Part shown: positions 25,711 to 34,687 of the stretch, piece after piece
How the letters are laid out: every line of letters begins with the position of its first letter
Numbering within the stretch: position 1 is the stretch's first letter
Source of the DNA: JABFRJ01 sp963847145
GTDB lineage: Bacteria; Pseudomonadota; Alphaproteobacteria; Rhizobiales; Hyphomicrobiaceae
Assembly (NCBI GenBank): GCA_963847145.1
Contig: CAWJYN010000007.1
Span: 310,001-374,000 of the forward strand
DNA length: 64,000 nucleotides
Direction: 5' to 3'
The notes under the pieces: model-generated
What the model saw: the letters and a program-made list of their open reading frames with translations, nothing else
Told to the model about the DNA's origin: nothing
The model's database searches: none
Program-made: the position numbers and the translations under genes

Positions 25711-27567
25711 GTGATCGTCGCGTTGACGCTCGCTGGGTTTCTGGCGGCGCAGGTGCCGGTGGGATTGCTGACGCCGGCTGCGGCGCAGGCCGGGGCTTTG
25801 TCGCGGGTCGAGTATGAGGCCTGCCAGGCGCGAGACGAGGGGGCTTTTAAGGGCGCGATCGAGCGGCTGACGTTGGTTGGAATGACCAAAGGACTGGCGA
25901 CCGTCGACTATCTATCTTTGGTCAATGAGGAATGGCGCAAGACCAACATGAACGACGTGATCGACAAGCAGGTCGATCAGGCGATTACCGAAGTGGCGGA
26001 TGAAAACAGCTTGTGGTCGAAAGCGTCGTCGATCTTTTCGAGTGATAAATCGAAGGAGCTGGCGACAACGGTTGCGGAGCGCGTGTTCAAATCGGAGGGC
26101 ATGAAGCGCTCGCTGGAGAGCCTTGCCGGCGGTGTGGGTGGTGCGCTGGGCCGGCGGATTGAATTGGCGTCGTCGGATACCGCTGAGCCGGCGATGCAGT
26201 GTTTGCAAGCGTTTTTGGGTCCGCGCTATGGGGCGACGATCGCGCGGGTGGTGTCGAAGGATGCCGGCAAAGAATTCCAGATGGACCCGGACAAGGCGCG
26301 GGCCGGTGTTTCGACCGGGCAGGTGATGAGTGACAACGCGGGCGGCATCGCGGGTGCGATCATTCTCATTGTGCGGCGGCAGCTGGCGAATATGGCGTCG
26401 CGGGTCGGCACGCGGATTGTCGGCTCCATCATGTCGCGATTGGTGGGCGCGGTGGCGGGCGGCGTCGGTGCGGTGCTCATTTTAAAAGATGTGTGGGACT
26501 TCCGGAATGGGGTGCTGCCGATCATCGCCACGGAAATGAAGTCGAAGGAGACCAAAGACAAAGTTCAGGTTGAACTCGCGAGCGCCATGAAGGAGCAGAT
26601 CGGCGAGAACTTGAAAGAGATTGCTGCCAAGACAGCCGAGCGTGTTGTGGACGTGTGGCAGGAGTTCCGGCGTGCACATGCGAAGGTGCTGGAGCTGGCA
26701 GACAAGAATTCGACATTCAAAGGGTTTCTGGAGAATTTGAAACCGGAGGCGTTGCCGCGGCTGGATGAGATCGTGGCGCTGTTGCTGAGCACGGAGGGCG
26801 AGGCCGGCATTTTGAAGCGGCTGGATGATGGGTCGCTGAATACGGCGGTGAATGTGATGCCGGCGGCGGCGTTTGATATTGCGCGCGAAAGCCGGTCCAT
26901 CGAGACTGCGCTCGCCTGGAGTGCGCTGGCGGGCGAGCGGCTGCCGATATTGGTCGAGTATGAAATCCACAAGCGAGCGAAGGCGCAGACGTTCACGGCA
27001 GCAAGCCTGAGGCAACTGCTGGACATTTCCGACAAGGTGGCGATCCAGCGGTTGGCGGGGCTGGAAGCGCCGGTGCGGGCGGCGTTGTTTGAAGCGGCGG
27101 CGCCGGATCTGAAAGTGCTTGGCCGGTCGCTGACGGAACCAGAGTTGACGACGTTGGCGCGGTATCTGACGGGGCTCGACAAGGGCGCGTCTGGCCGCGT
27201 TCTGAGGGCGGTGGCGCAGACGCCGTCACGCATGCAATTGCTGGCGCGGGATGGCGTTCGCGATGGCATTCTGGCGAGCCGCGATCAATCAGCAGCGGTG
27301 GGCATGATGCTGGCAGCGGATAGTGTGGTGCCCGATCCGTGGACGTTGATGGCGCATGCGCAGCTCGCCTGGGACGGCAAAGTGGCGCCGCGGCTGATGT
27401 GGGAAAAGCATCCCGCGATGACGGTGGCGGCGGCGCTGTTGGTGCTGATGGTGCTGTCGATGCTGAAGCGGCTGCTCCTCGGGCGCCGGCAGAAGGTGAT
27501 CATCAAGCAGGCGCCAGCGGTGGTGTCAGCGAGCGCGCCGGCGATCAAGAGCGGGCTTAAGGGCTAA
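25711..27567 (+). CDS. Large hypothetical exported membrane protein
   Basis: About 618 residues of no recognised family. From a GTG at 25711 the sequence opens with a clear signal peptide (IVALTLAGFLAAQVPVGLL, cleavage near AAAQA); a longer reading from 25498 would run through two repeats and is unlikely. A glycine-zipper hydrophobic region (about residues 210-263, with GSIMSRLVGAVAGGVGAVLI) could enter the membrane. It is followed by a long amphipathic helical domain with TAERVVDVWQEFRRAHAKV, and a C-terminal membrane helix (about 570-590) ends in a basic tail. The layout suggests an envelope-spanning helical protein. An AT-rich terminator follows the gene. Confidence 0.65.
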   Translation: MIVALTLAGFLAAQVPVGLLTPAAAQAGALSRVEYEACQARDEGAFKGAIERLTLVGMTKGLATVDYLSLVNEEWRKTNMNDVIDKQVDQAITEVADENSLWSKASSIFSSDKSKELATTVAERVFKSEGMKRSLESLAGGVGGALGRRIELASSDTAEPAMQCLQAFLGPRYGATIARVVSKDAGKEFQMDPDKARAGVSTGQVMSDNAGGIAGAIILIVRRQLANMASRVGTRIVGSIMSRLVGAVAGGVGAVLILKDVWDFRNGVLPIIATEMKSKETKDKVQVELASAMKEQIGENLKEIAAKTAERVVDVWQEFRRAHAKVLELADKNSTFKGFLENLKPEALPRLDEIVALLLSTEGEAGILKRLDDGSLNTAVNVMPAAAFDIARESRSIETALAWSALAGERLPILVEYEIHKRAKAQTFTAASLRQLLDISDKVAIQRLAGLEAPVRAALFEAAAPDLKVLGRSLTEPELTTLARYLTGLDKGASGRVLRAVAQTPSRMQLLARDGVRDGILASRDQSAAVGMMLAADSVVPDPWTLMAHAQLAWDGKVAPRLMWEKHPAMTVAAALLVLMVLSMLKRLLLGRRQKVIIKQAPAVVSASAPAIKSGLKG

Positions 27568-27608
27568 GTGTTTCCCAGATCTGCGATCGCGGTGCGCTTG
27601 CGTCATTA

Positions 27609-27658
27609 AAGCCAACGATATTTATCGTTAATATAATGATGTTCGGCTTATTTTTTTT
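27609..27658 (+). terminator. Terminator with internal palindrome
   Basis: Outer stem AAGCC (27609-27613) with GGCTT (27645-27649) closes around a perfect palindrome AACGATATTTATCGTT (27614-27629), then A and eight T residues. It is AT-rich compared with its surroundings and ends the large membrane-protein transcript. Confidence 0.6.
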
Positions 27659-27795
27659 GCAATTATTGGTTGTTGAGTGCGGTTTTCGCTGCAGAATTTT
27701 ACTTTAAATTCATTCGGTTCTTGAACGCCGGCTTGTTCCGCTATCGAAATCCAGCAATGCGGTGGCGTTGATGGGGGCGGGATGAGGAACTTGGT

Positions 27796-28632
27796 ATGGC
27801 GTTGGCTGTTGATCTCGTAGACGTCACTTATGACGTGCTGCGCGTTGTGCGCCGCGGACTGCGCGGACAAAAACGATTTCGTGGCGCGTTCAGCAGTTTC
27901 GACGCAGCGATGGCAGCAGTACGACCGGGCGCGCTGAAAGGCTATGATCACGATGTGCTCTCGCACGTCAGCTTTGAGATGATGAGCCAGGTCGCGCTGC
28001 AGGATTATCCGGTCATTTGCTGGCTGCAGCGCATTGTACCGCCGGGCGGGTGTGTGCTCGATGCGGGTGGGCATCTGGGGACAAAGTTCCGGGCGTTCCG
28101 GCCGCACCTGCAAGACAAGCTCGCCTTTGATTGGTGGGTCTATGACTTGCCTGCGTTTGTGCGTAGTGGCGAGGCGCTCGCCAAGAAGGAAGGGTTGATG
28201 TCGCTGCGGTTTGCAGCCGATATCGGCACGGTGCCGGCGGCAGACGTCTTTCTAGGATCAGGTCTGCTGCAATATCTCGACGTGCCGCTGGAGACTTTGT
28301 TTGGCCGCTTGCGAGCAAAGCCGCGACATCTGCTTTTGAACAAGGTCGCGACGCGTGAGGGGCCGACGGTTTTTACCTTAGAGAACTTTGGCACAGCGGA
28401 AGTGCCCTATCAGATTCGAAGCCGGGCCGAGGTCGTCGCGTCTATTGAGGGGCTTGGCTACGAGATCCGCGACGAGTGGACCATTCCTGATCTGTCGCAC
28501 GCCATTCCGGGACAGCGAGAACTCGGCGCATCAACGAGCCGCGGGTACTATGCGATTGCCAAGGACAGCCCGTCAGAGGACAGGCCGTGGAAAGAGGCAG
28601 CTCACGGCAGGGCGGTCTTGCGGGCGGTGTAA
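27796..28632 (+). CDS. Putative methyltransferase, TIGR04325 family
   Basis: 278 residues. Begins with a W/F-rich lead (FRGAFSSFDAAMAAVRPGAL then KGYDHDVL) characteristic of the TIGR04325 family, followed by a SAM-binding-like LDAGGHLGTKFRAFRP and the WWVYDLPAFV acidic loop. Other members sit in O-antigen and polysaccharide clusters and are predicted to methylate sugars or lipids; no polysaccharide genes are near, so this one is isolated. The ATG at 27796 lies after an AT-rich 200-bp gap holding a terminator. Its stop is ten bases from the convergent dimethylformamidase stop. Confidence 0.7.
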   Translation: MALAVDLVDVTYDVLRVVRRGLRGQKRFRGAFSSFDAAMAAVRPGALKGYDHDVLSHVSFEMMSQVALQDYPVICWLQRIVPPGGCVLDAGGHLGTKFRAFRPHLQDKLAFDWWVYDLPAFVRSGEALAKKEGLMSLRFAADIGTVPAADVFLGSGLLQYLDVPLETLFGRLRAKPRHLLLNKVATREGPTVFTLENFGTAEVPYQIRSRAEVVASIEGLGYEIRDEWTIPDLSHAIPGQRELGASTSRGYYAIAKDSPSEDRPWKEAAHGRAVLRAV

Positions 28633-28641
28633 GGCTTGGGG

Positions 28642-30933
28642 CTATGCGGCTGGCGATATCTCGAACTTGGCGTGCGGATCAAGAAAGCGCGTCAGCACGT
28701 TGTGGAGCAGTGTCGAGACGGTGTTGTCGAAGTTGTTATGAGGCAGTGATCCGCAGAACGTGATGGAACCTGTCGAGAAAACACAGCCGTTGTTGGGCGC
28801 TTCAAACAGCGTCATGTCGGCGCGGATCAGCTGCTTGTGGCTCTCGCCGGGAAATGTCGTGAGATGCGTGAGCTGTTCCTCGGGGACCAGCACCCACGGC
28901 GCATCAGGCGGATGATTTTCCGATTGCGCAATGATCTGCGCGTGGGCGGGCGTGCCGAGTTTGGTATCGGCGCGGTCGAGTTCGAAGCCGGCGGCGCCGT
29001 GGCCAGAAAGACCGAAACCGCCGATGATTTCGTCGTTGATGCCGTCGAAGATCCAAGCCGTGCGTGGGTTTTTCCGCGCCTCGTCTTTGACGCGATAGTA
29101 TGAGCCGACGAAGTTGCCCTGCGCGGTGAAGCCGACGCCAGTCAGCTTCTGCGGCGGCCGCGCATTCCTGCGCCAGAGGCCGCCGTATTCGCCATCGAAC
29201 TGATTGTAGTACTCGCCGGGCTCGGCGGCCCAGGCCCGGATGCCGCCTTCGGCGCGGCGGATCTCGATTAAGCCGGGCTTGTCCGGCGACAGCGCGATCT
29301 TCCAATAGAAGCCATTGCCACCGAGGTACATGAAGCGCCCGCCGCCGTCGCGGTAGGCTTCGAGCGCGTCGAGCATTTGAGTGGTGTGATACTCGGGATG
29401 CGAGCCGGTGGTAATGCAGGTGTAGCGCTGCAAGAGTTCCACACCTTCGTGGTGCAATTCCCAATCGGTGATGAGATCGTAGGCGATGCCTTTGGCTTCG
29501 AGCCACGCCAGCAGGTGGCTGTCGGCCGGGTAGTGGCGCAAGCCCGAGCCGCGGATATCAGGAAAGGGATAAGTGAAATAGCCAATGCGCGTGTTGAGCA
29601 TGGGGCGGTGCCATGAAGCCATGGCGATGCCGGAGCCGTCGGTGTGGAAATTGTAGGTCGAGAGCCCGTATTCGGTGTGAGCGCCGGGGTTGTGGGGATA
29701 GGCGTTCCAATCTTTGGCTTGCTTAAGCCACGCCTCTTTCCAGGCGGCGTTGGTGGTCCATTCGGGCCGCGCGTGGTTGCCATAGACAGTATAGGTGAAA
29801 GTCGAGACGAGCACCGCAAGCTTGGCGGTTTGCTTGCCTTTCGGCGGTACGACAAAGAACGGGATGTTTTCGCGTGCGTCGCCAGCTTCGAGCATCAGCG
29901 CGTAGGCGCCGGAGCGCAATGAATTTGGGACTTTGAGTTCGTGCGTGGCCGGCCAGTGGCAATCGTCGAGATCGTCTTCGTGAAAGTGGATCGCGGCGTA
30001 TTGGTCAGGCGCGTGGCGGAAGCATTGCTCGCGGCCGGTCCAGGTGGAGCCACGGACGGCGCGAATGGGTGTGTTGATGAGGGTGCCGTGCAAGCTATGC
30101 GGGCCGGTGTCGATGATGCGGGTGGTGTGCGTCTGCCGCGAAAAGTCCCAGGCGGCGATCAGCACTTCCTTGCCCGGTGCACCGCCCATGATCGCTGGCG
30201 CTTCGATGCGGCCGTCAAAGGTGTCGCTCTGCAGATTGGACGTCAGATTGGACGTCTGGCCGGCATGCCGCCACGCCATGCCGGAGCTGCGCGCGATGGC
30301 AATGAAATCGACGTTGCCGAGCGGCGTCACGCCCGAACCGACGACGGCCTGCGCACGGGTCGCCGGCGTGAGCGCGCCATTCGGGCCAAGTGCGGCACAG
30401 GAAATGGTGAGGTGCTGCGATGTCTGATCAAGGGTTGCTGAGACGCGGTGCCAGGCGTGGGTCGTGAGCGGCAGGGGCAGCACGGCGCGCGCCAGCACCA
30501 TTGGCTCTGACGAAGGGCCAGAGACGAGTTCGGCCGCGAGATGACCGTCGGGATCGATGGCGATCTGCAGCCGGCAGTTTTCGGACGTCGCTGTCGTTGT
30601 GTTCCAGGCCATCACTACGCGCTGCCGTGCGCCGGTCTTCGTCGGCATGATGTTCGCGATCAGGGTGAGTACGCTGGGGGTCGCACGGTCGTCGGTCGTC
30701 ACCTCCGCCCAGGACCCGTTGTCCACCAGTTGATCATCCGGTTGGCTGAGGCCATTGATGGCCGCCGCCACGGCCTCCAGCTTGATCCCCGGCCCAGCAG
30801 GGTTCGGGTCGGCGGAGATGACGCGGACAATCTTGGCTGTGACGGGGGCCTGGGTGGTATTGGCCACGTGGAAGCGCAGCGTCTCGCCAGGGCGCGCGGA
30901 CAGGCGGTCGGCGTAGCCGGCGAGAGGCAGCAT
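28642..30933 (-). CDS. N,N-dimethylformamidase large-subunit family protein
   Basis: 763 residues, essentially the length of the large (beta) subunit of N,N-dimethylformamidase (762), an iron enzyme cleaving dimethylformamide to formate and dimethylamine. Order: N-terminal domain, a LamG-like beta-sandwich (about 60-270), then the catalytic amidohydrolase-like part with VSTFTYTVYGNHARPEW and GSHPEYHT at 510-517. His512 and Glu514 in that motif plausibly match the iron ligands His519/Glu521 described for the Paracoccus enzyme. No small-subunit gene was recognised nearby. The ATG at 30933 is chosen from its GGAG eight bases upstream; reading further to 31392 gives Arg/Gln-rich non-protein-like sequence. 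Confidence 0.85.
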   Translation of the reverse strand: MLPLAGYADRLSARPGETLRFHVANTTQAPVTAKIVRVISADPNPAGPGIKLEAVAAAINGLSQPDDQLVDNGSWAEVTTDDRATPSVLTLIANIMPTKTGARQRVVMAWNTTTATSENCRLQIAIDPDGHLAAELVSGPSSEPMVLARAVLPLPLTTHAWHRVSATLDQTSQHLTISCAALGPNGALTPATRAQAVVGSGVTPLGNVDFIAIARSSGMAWRHAGQTSNLTSNLQSDTFDGRIEAPAIMGGAPGKEVLIAAWDFSRQTHTTRIIDTGPHSLHGTLINTPIRAVRGSTWTGREQCFRHAPDQYAAIHFHEDDLDDCHWPATHELKVPNSLRSGAYALMLEAGDARENIPFFVVPPKGKQTAKLAVLVSTFTYTVYGNHARPEWTTNAAWKEAWLKQAKDWNAYPHNPGAHTEYGLSTYNFHTDGSGIAMASWHRPMLNTRIGYFTYPFPDIRGSGLRHYPADSHLLAWLEAKGIAYDLITDWELHHEGVELLQRYTCITTGSHPEYHTTQMLDALEAYRDGGGRFMYLGGNGFYWKIALSPDKPGLIEIRRAEGGIRAWAAEPGEYYNQFDGEYGGLWRRNARPPQKLTGVGFTAQGNFVGSYYRVKDEARKNPRTAWIFDGINDEIIGGFGLSGHGAAGFELDRADTKLGTPAHAQIIAQSENHPPDAPWVLVPEEQLTHLTTFPGESHKQLIRADMTLFEAPNNGCVFSTGSITFCGSLPHNNFDNTVSTLLHNVLTRFLDPHAKFEISPAA

Positions 30934-31318
30934 GGGAGAGGCTCCGATGGGGCGGTGGTGCTGGACGGCACGCTCGCGCGGGGAGCGGGGGCTGGTCAAG
31001 CGGTGGCTCGCCGACGGCTCTAGCTTGGGGGGCGTTCCTAGGGCGGACGACGTGCGTGTTCCGCGCCGTTGTCCGCCATCTCGTGGGTGTTGCTGCGACC
31101 GTTGTTGCCACGGCGTGCCCGCCCCGGCGGATGACGGACGCTGAACCGCGTCCTGTTCCGCCCTACAGCTGTGGTCTACAGTTGCGGGCTGTTGCAGCAT
31201 CGCGCCCGGCGTGGTCCCATTGGCATTGGTGTGCTGAGCCCATCGGTGGCAAGTCAACGCCTGATATCTATGTCTGCGTCGCGTCCCTCCGTCCCATCTC
31301 ATCCTCGAAAGTCGCTGC
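30934..31318. other. Divergent promoter region, dimethylformamidase / YeiH
   Basis: 385 bases between the two divergent starts with no supported gene. It must contain both promoters. I saw no clear operator palindrome; frames across it are Arg/Pro-rich and look like shadows. Confidence 0.5.
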
Positions 31319-32326
31319 ATGCAATCGACCCAGATCGTTGAACGGGTCCAAGCCCTGCTGCCTGGAATTGCAGTCAGTGCCACGGTTGGCATGGCGGCGG
31401 CGTTCGTGTCGCAGAACCTCGGGGGGCCGACGCTGATTTACGCGCTGCTGCTTGGCATGGCGTTTCATTTTCTCTCGCAGGGCGGCAGAACGGCGGCCGG
31501 TATTCAGTACACATCGCGGACAATTTTGCGGCTCGGCGTGGCGCTGCTGGGTGCACGCATCAGTTATGGCCAGATCGTTGAACTCGGCATCACGCCGATC
31601 GTTATCATCGTCGCCAGTGTGGCGGCGACGATCGTGTTCGGGCGCGCGCTGGCCGGCTGGATGGGGCTGACGCACCTGCAAGGCCTGCTCGTCGGCGGTG
31701 CGACGGCGATCTGCGGGGCGTCGGCGGCATTGGCCATTTCGGCGGTGCTGCCCAAGCATAAAGACAGCGAGCGAGATACGCTGTTTGCGGTGATCTCGGT
31801 GACCGTGCTGAGCACCATCGCGATGGTGGTCTATCCAATCCTGATCCGTGCGATGGGTTACAACAACAACGTTGCTGGTATCATCATCGGCGGCACGATC
31901 CACGACGTGGCGCAGGTGGTCGGGGCCGGCTATCTGATCTCGAACGAGACGGGTATTGTCGCGACCTACATCAAGCTGCTGCGGGTGTCGCTGCTGATGC
32001 CGGTCGTGATGGGGCTGGTGTGGATTTTTCGCGAGCAGTCGGCGGGCACAGGTGCGCTGAAGCAGCCACTGCTGCCAAGCTTTCTCGCAACCTTCGCAGC
32101 GCTGGTGGTGCTCAACAGTGTCGGGCTGATACCGGTCGCCGCGAGCGACGCAATGGGACAGATCTCGCGCGCCTGCCTCGTCTGCGCCATCGCGGCGCTG
32201 GGCATGAAGACCTCGCTGCAAGACCTCGCCAAACTCGGCTGGAAACCGCTCGCGCACGTGGTGGCGGTGACGGTGTTTTTGCTGGTGCTCGTGCTGGTTG
32301 AGCTCAAGGTGACGGGGGTGGGGTAA
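31319..32326 (+). CDS. yeiH: YeiH/UPF0324 family putative sulfate exporter
   Basis: 335 residues, about ten membrane helices. The UPF0324/YeiH hallmarks are present: RTILRLGVALLGARISY, the glycine-rich GGATAICGASAALAISAVLP, and GGTIHDVAQVVGAGYLIS, with a final short basic-free tail. Relatives are annotated as sulfate or sulfite exporters and are sometimes taurine-linked, but direct proof is limited. It starts at the ATG at 31319 and is divergent from the dimethylformamidase-type gene. A TSUP-type exporter at the left end of the window is an unrelated sulfur-anion permease candidate. Confidence 0.87.
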   Translation: MQSTQIVERVQALLPGIAVSATVGMAAAFVSQNLGGPTLIYALLLGMAFHFLSQGGRTAAGIQYTSRTILRLGVALLGARISYGQIVELGITPIVIIVASVAATIVFGRALAGWMGLTHLQGLLVGGATAICGASAALAISAVLPKHKDSERDTLFAVISVTVLSTIAMVVYPILIRAMGYNNNVAGIIIGGTIHDVAQVVGAGYLISNETGIVATYIKLLRVSLLMPVVMGLVWIFREQSAGTGALKQPLLPSFLATFAALVVLNSVGLIPVAASDAMGQISRACLVCAIAALGMKTSLQDLAKLGWKPLAHVVAVTVFLLVLVLVELKVTGVG

Positions 32327-32335
32327 CCCACAACG

Positions 32336-32364
32336 AAAAAAGGGCCGGCTTGCGCCGACCCTTT
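32336..32364 (-). terminator. Rho-independent terminator (minus strand)
   Basis: Eleven-position stem around a GCAA-type loop followed on the minus strand by six U residues. It also could act weakly for the yeiH transcript on the plus strand, 12 bases after its stop, where only three U residues follow. Confidence 0.75.
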
Positions 32365-32568
32365 AGTCTAATGGACACATCCCTGCAGACGGCGGGATGC
32401 GTCCGAGCCTCTTTAGAAACGATCTTGATGCGGGTTCTCGATCGTGTCTGCGGCGGGACAGTGTCAGAGCGGAGAGTCACGATGCGAGGGGCACCGCACC
32501 GATCACTTCTTCTGACGCCGACCCGAGAGGCCATGGTTAAACAGTGCACGACCATTGTGGGCGATGAA
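32336..32568 (-). ncRNA. Candidate small RNA with promoter and terminator
   Basis: On the minus strand a sigma70-like promoter, TTGACC (32602-32597) and TAAATG (32580-32575) with a 16-base spacer, is followed by about 230 bases without a convincing gene. These end in a terminator: AAAGGG-(A/C)-CGGC arms at 32339-32364 and then six U residues. A nine-base-pair stem (32375-32383 with 32394-32402) is fully paired only on this strand, through a G-U pair, which favours RNA from this strand. It may instead be a 3-prime extension of the upstream gene. No Rfam family was recognised. Confidence 0.35.
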
Positions 32569-32603
32569 AGACCGCATTTAGGCGGAAGTGCGACACGGTC
32601 AAT

Positions 32604-33257
32604 TTAAGCGGCCAGCCGCGCGCTCTTGGGGGCCGACGACCACATCCAATAACCAATTGCGCCCATGGCTGCCGCCGTGAACAGGCCCTGCAGCCAGACG
32701 AGAAGTCCGCTGCCGGAACGCTTCAAGGGGGTGACGGAGGCGGCCGCTGCGTCGTCGCCAACGCCATGCGCGGCGGTCGCTGATAACGAGGCGTGGGGCC
32801 GGCCTCCGCCGGCACCACGGCCGTTGGTTGGGTAAACGCGGCCGTTGGAGAGGTTGGCGGGGATGCTGGCGACGGCCCTGAAGCTGGCACTGCCGCCTTG
32901 GGTCGCGCCGATCTGATTGAGCAGCGGGCCGGCCAGCACCGGGGTGCCGGGCAACGATGGTGGCTTCGGGAACAACGACGAATGCTTCATCAAGTTGCCG
33001 CTCGAAAGCCCGATGAGTTTGGTGGCGGCGGCGAGATCGGTGTGCGGGCGGACGCCAGCGGGCGGTGTGGCATGTGGTTTTGATGGGCTCATCCGCGCCT
33101 GGGAACGCGCGGACAGTCCGGTGCCGCCCGAGCCACCTTTCGGCGACAGGCCAGTGCCGCCTGACGACGTCCGCAGGGAGCCGGGCGAATTCGCGTTCGC
33201 CGGGGATGGTGCTGCAAGCACCAGCGCAAGTGCGATGAGGGGGAAAAGGCGGGGCAC
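32604..33257 (-). CDS. Hypothetical secreted, C-terminally anchored protein
   Basis: About 217 residues from the GTG at 33257. It opens with a signal peptide (PRLFPLIALALVLAAPSPAN, cleavage near ANA), followed by a Gly/Ser/Thr/Pro-rich region of roughly 130 residues and a single membrane helix near the C terminus (LLVWLQGLFTAAAMGAIGYW). A GTG at 33401 would add 48 basic residues. The low-complexity body suggests a flexible periplasmic spacer. No family is recognised. The start choice rests only on the signal peptide. Confidence 0.5.
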   Translation of the reverse strand: MPRLFPLIALALVLAAPSPANANSPGSLRTSSGGTGLSPKGGSGGTGLSARSQARMSPSKPHATPPAGVRPHTDLAAATKLIGLSSGNLMKHSSLFPKPPSLPGTPVLAGPLLNQIGATQGGSASFRAVASIPANLSNGRVYPTNGRGAGGGRPHASLSATAAHGVGDDAAAASVTPLKRSGSGLLVWLQGLFTAAAMGAIGYWMWSSAPKSARLAA

Positions 33258-33609
33258 GAGCGGGCTCGGAGGTGGAGTGGTGGTGGCTCCACCCAGCGGC
33301 CATCCGGCTTTGGGTCTCCTTAACAGCCGGCGCCGCAGCGGTTTGAGTTGCCGGATATGGTTAAAAAATCGTTGTTTTTCAGGTTTTTGGCATTCGGACA
33401 CGCATTTTGACCGATCAGTCGATGTCGGAGCGAGGATGGTGCGTTGGAGTGCCGTTTAAACGCACGGAGAAGGCCGTCAGCGCGCGGCACGGAGGGGGCC
33501 GCTAGGGAGGTAGCCAAAACAGCTCAATGCCCCTAGAATCGCAAATTTGGCGCTGGGATTGAATTAACTGCGTTGCGGCCGGAATTTAACCCTTGCAAGC
33601 CTCACCGAT
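33258..33609. other. Intergenic region upstream of the anchored protein
   Basis: About 350 bases without a supported gene, including an AT-rich stretch near 33355-33385 (on the minus strand AAAAACAACGATTTTTTAAC) that could hold the promoter of the minus-strand gene. A palindrome follows at 33610. Confidence 0.45.
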
Positions 33610-33635
33610 GGGGTCAGACCCATGGGTCTGACCCC
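33610..33635. repeat. Perfect palindrome repeat, family D, copy 1
   Basis: Arms GGGGTCAGACCCA and TGGGTCTGACCCC meet with no loop. A second copy with an AA centre is at 56634-56659. Each copy lies 11 or 12 bases beyond the stop of a gene, which suits a bidirectional terminator or REP-type element. Confidence 0.85.
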
Positions 33636-33646
33636 CATGCACCGGA

Positions 33647-34423
33647 TTACCCGAGCTTGACGCCCAATTTTTCAGCCCAGCCGAGCCCAGCCACAGTCGC
33701 GCCGCGGGGTTTGTATTCGCAGCCGATCCAGCCCTTGAAGCCGGAACGATCGATTTCGGCGAACACGGAGCGGTAGTTGATCTCGCCTTCGTCCGGCTCG
33801 CCGCGATCGGGCGGGTTGGCGATCTGGTAGTGGCGCGCGAGGTGCCCGAACTCGCGGATGGCCATGATCACGTCGCCCTGCATGACCTGGCGGTGGTAGA
33901 TGTCGAACTGCAGGCCGATGTTGGGCGCTGCCACCTCATGGATGATGGAGCGGGCGTCTTCTGTGAGGTTGAGGAAGTAACCAGGGATGTCGCGGGTGTT
34001 GATCGGCTCGATGATGACGTCGATGCCATGCGGTGCGCACATTTTCGCGGCCGTCTTGAGGTTGGTGACATAGGCTGCCCGCGTGGCGCCGTGGTGCTTC
34101 AGGCCGGCCATGGCGAACAGTCGTTTGCAGTTGAGGGTCGTGGCGTAGTCGATGGCGGCGGCGACGGCTTTCTCGAACTCGGCTTCGCGGCCGGGGATGG
34201 CGCTCATGCCGCGCTCGCCCTTGGTCCAGTCGCCGTGGGCCATGTTGAACAGTGCCTGCGTGAGGCCGTGGGTTTTCAGGCGCGCAGCGATATCTGCCTT
34301 AAGTGCCTCGAAGGGGTTCAGATATTCCACCGCCTTGAAGCCAGCTTTGGCCGCTGCCTCGAAGCGTTCCAGGAAAGGCAGCTCGGTGAACAGGAAGGAG
34401 AGGTTGGCGGCGAAGCGGGGCAT
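33647..34423 (-). CDS. hyi: Hydroxypyruvate isomerase
   Basis: TIM-barrel isomerase of the AP-endonuclease-2 superfamily converting hydroxypyruvate and tartronate semialdehyde in glyoxylate metabolism. 258 residues, the usual length. Starts MPRFAANLSFLFTELPF, then AGFKAVEYLNPFEA, IIEPINTRDIPGYF with a metal-binding Glu, LQFDIYHRQVMQGD with Asp and His, and the final GCEYKPRG with the fourth ligand. The ATG at 34423 matches family starts. It is divergent from a TRAP operon, which suggests but does not prove that the transporter brings in a related hydroxy acid. Confidence 0.88.
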   Translation of the reverse strand: MPRFAANLSFLFTELPFLERFEAAAKAGFKAVEYLNPFEALKADIAARLKTHGLTQALFNMAHGDWTKGERGMSAIPGREAEFEKAVAAAIDYATTLNCKRLFAMAGLKHHGATRAAYVTNLKTAAKMCAPHGIDVIIEPINTRDIPGYFLNLTEDARSIIHEVAAPNIGLQFDIYHRQVMQGDVIMAIREFGHLARHYQIANPPDRGEPDEGEINYRSVFAEIDRSGFKGWIGCEYKPRGATVAGLGWAEKLGVKLG

Positions 34424-34659
34424 GGATCTATCCACGATGGCAGGGAAACGCATTACTTCATCACCGCTCGCCAAATCACACAAGGCGGCAAATTCAGTCA
34501 TGTTCGCAAGGGAGGTAGCGATCTCTGGTTGCTCGATCGTCATTGTGCGGCAGTCAGATGCGTGAAGCAGACCCTTGACCATACGCGTTGCCTGCGCTCC
34601 GCATTTCTGCATTGGTGCGCGCACTCAAAGAAAGCGCCGACAACTCAGCGAGCGGCAAA

Positions 34660-34687
34660 CCTTGCGGTGGGTTGATAAACCGCAAGG
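34660..34687. promoter_or_regulatory. Hairpin in the leader of the second TRAP operon
   Basis: Nine-base perfect arms CCTTGCGGT (34660-34668) and ACCGCAAGG (34679-34687) with a ten-base loop, 75 bases before the binding-protein start. No T-run follows, so it is more likely a 5-prime mRNA stem or protein site than a terminator. Confidence 0.45.

Noticed and set aside
32350..32607. 85-codon plus-strand frame after yeiH
   Set aside because: No ribosome site, no family, and it overlaps a terminator and a likely minus-strand RNA.
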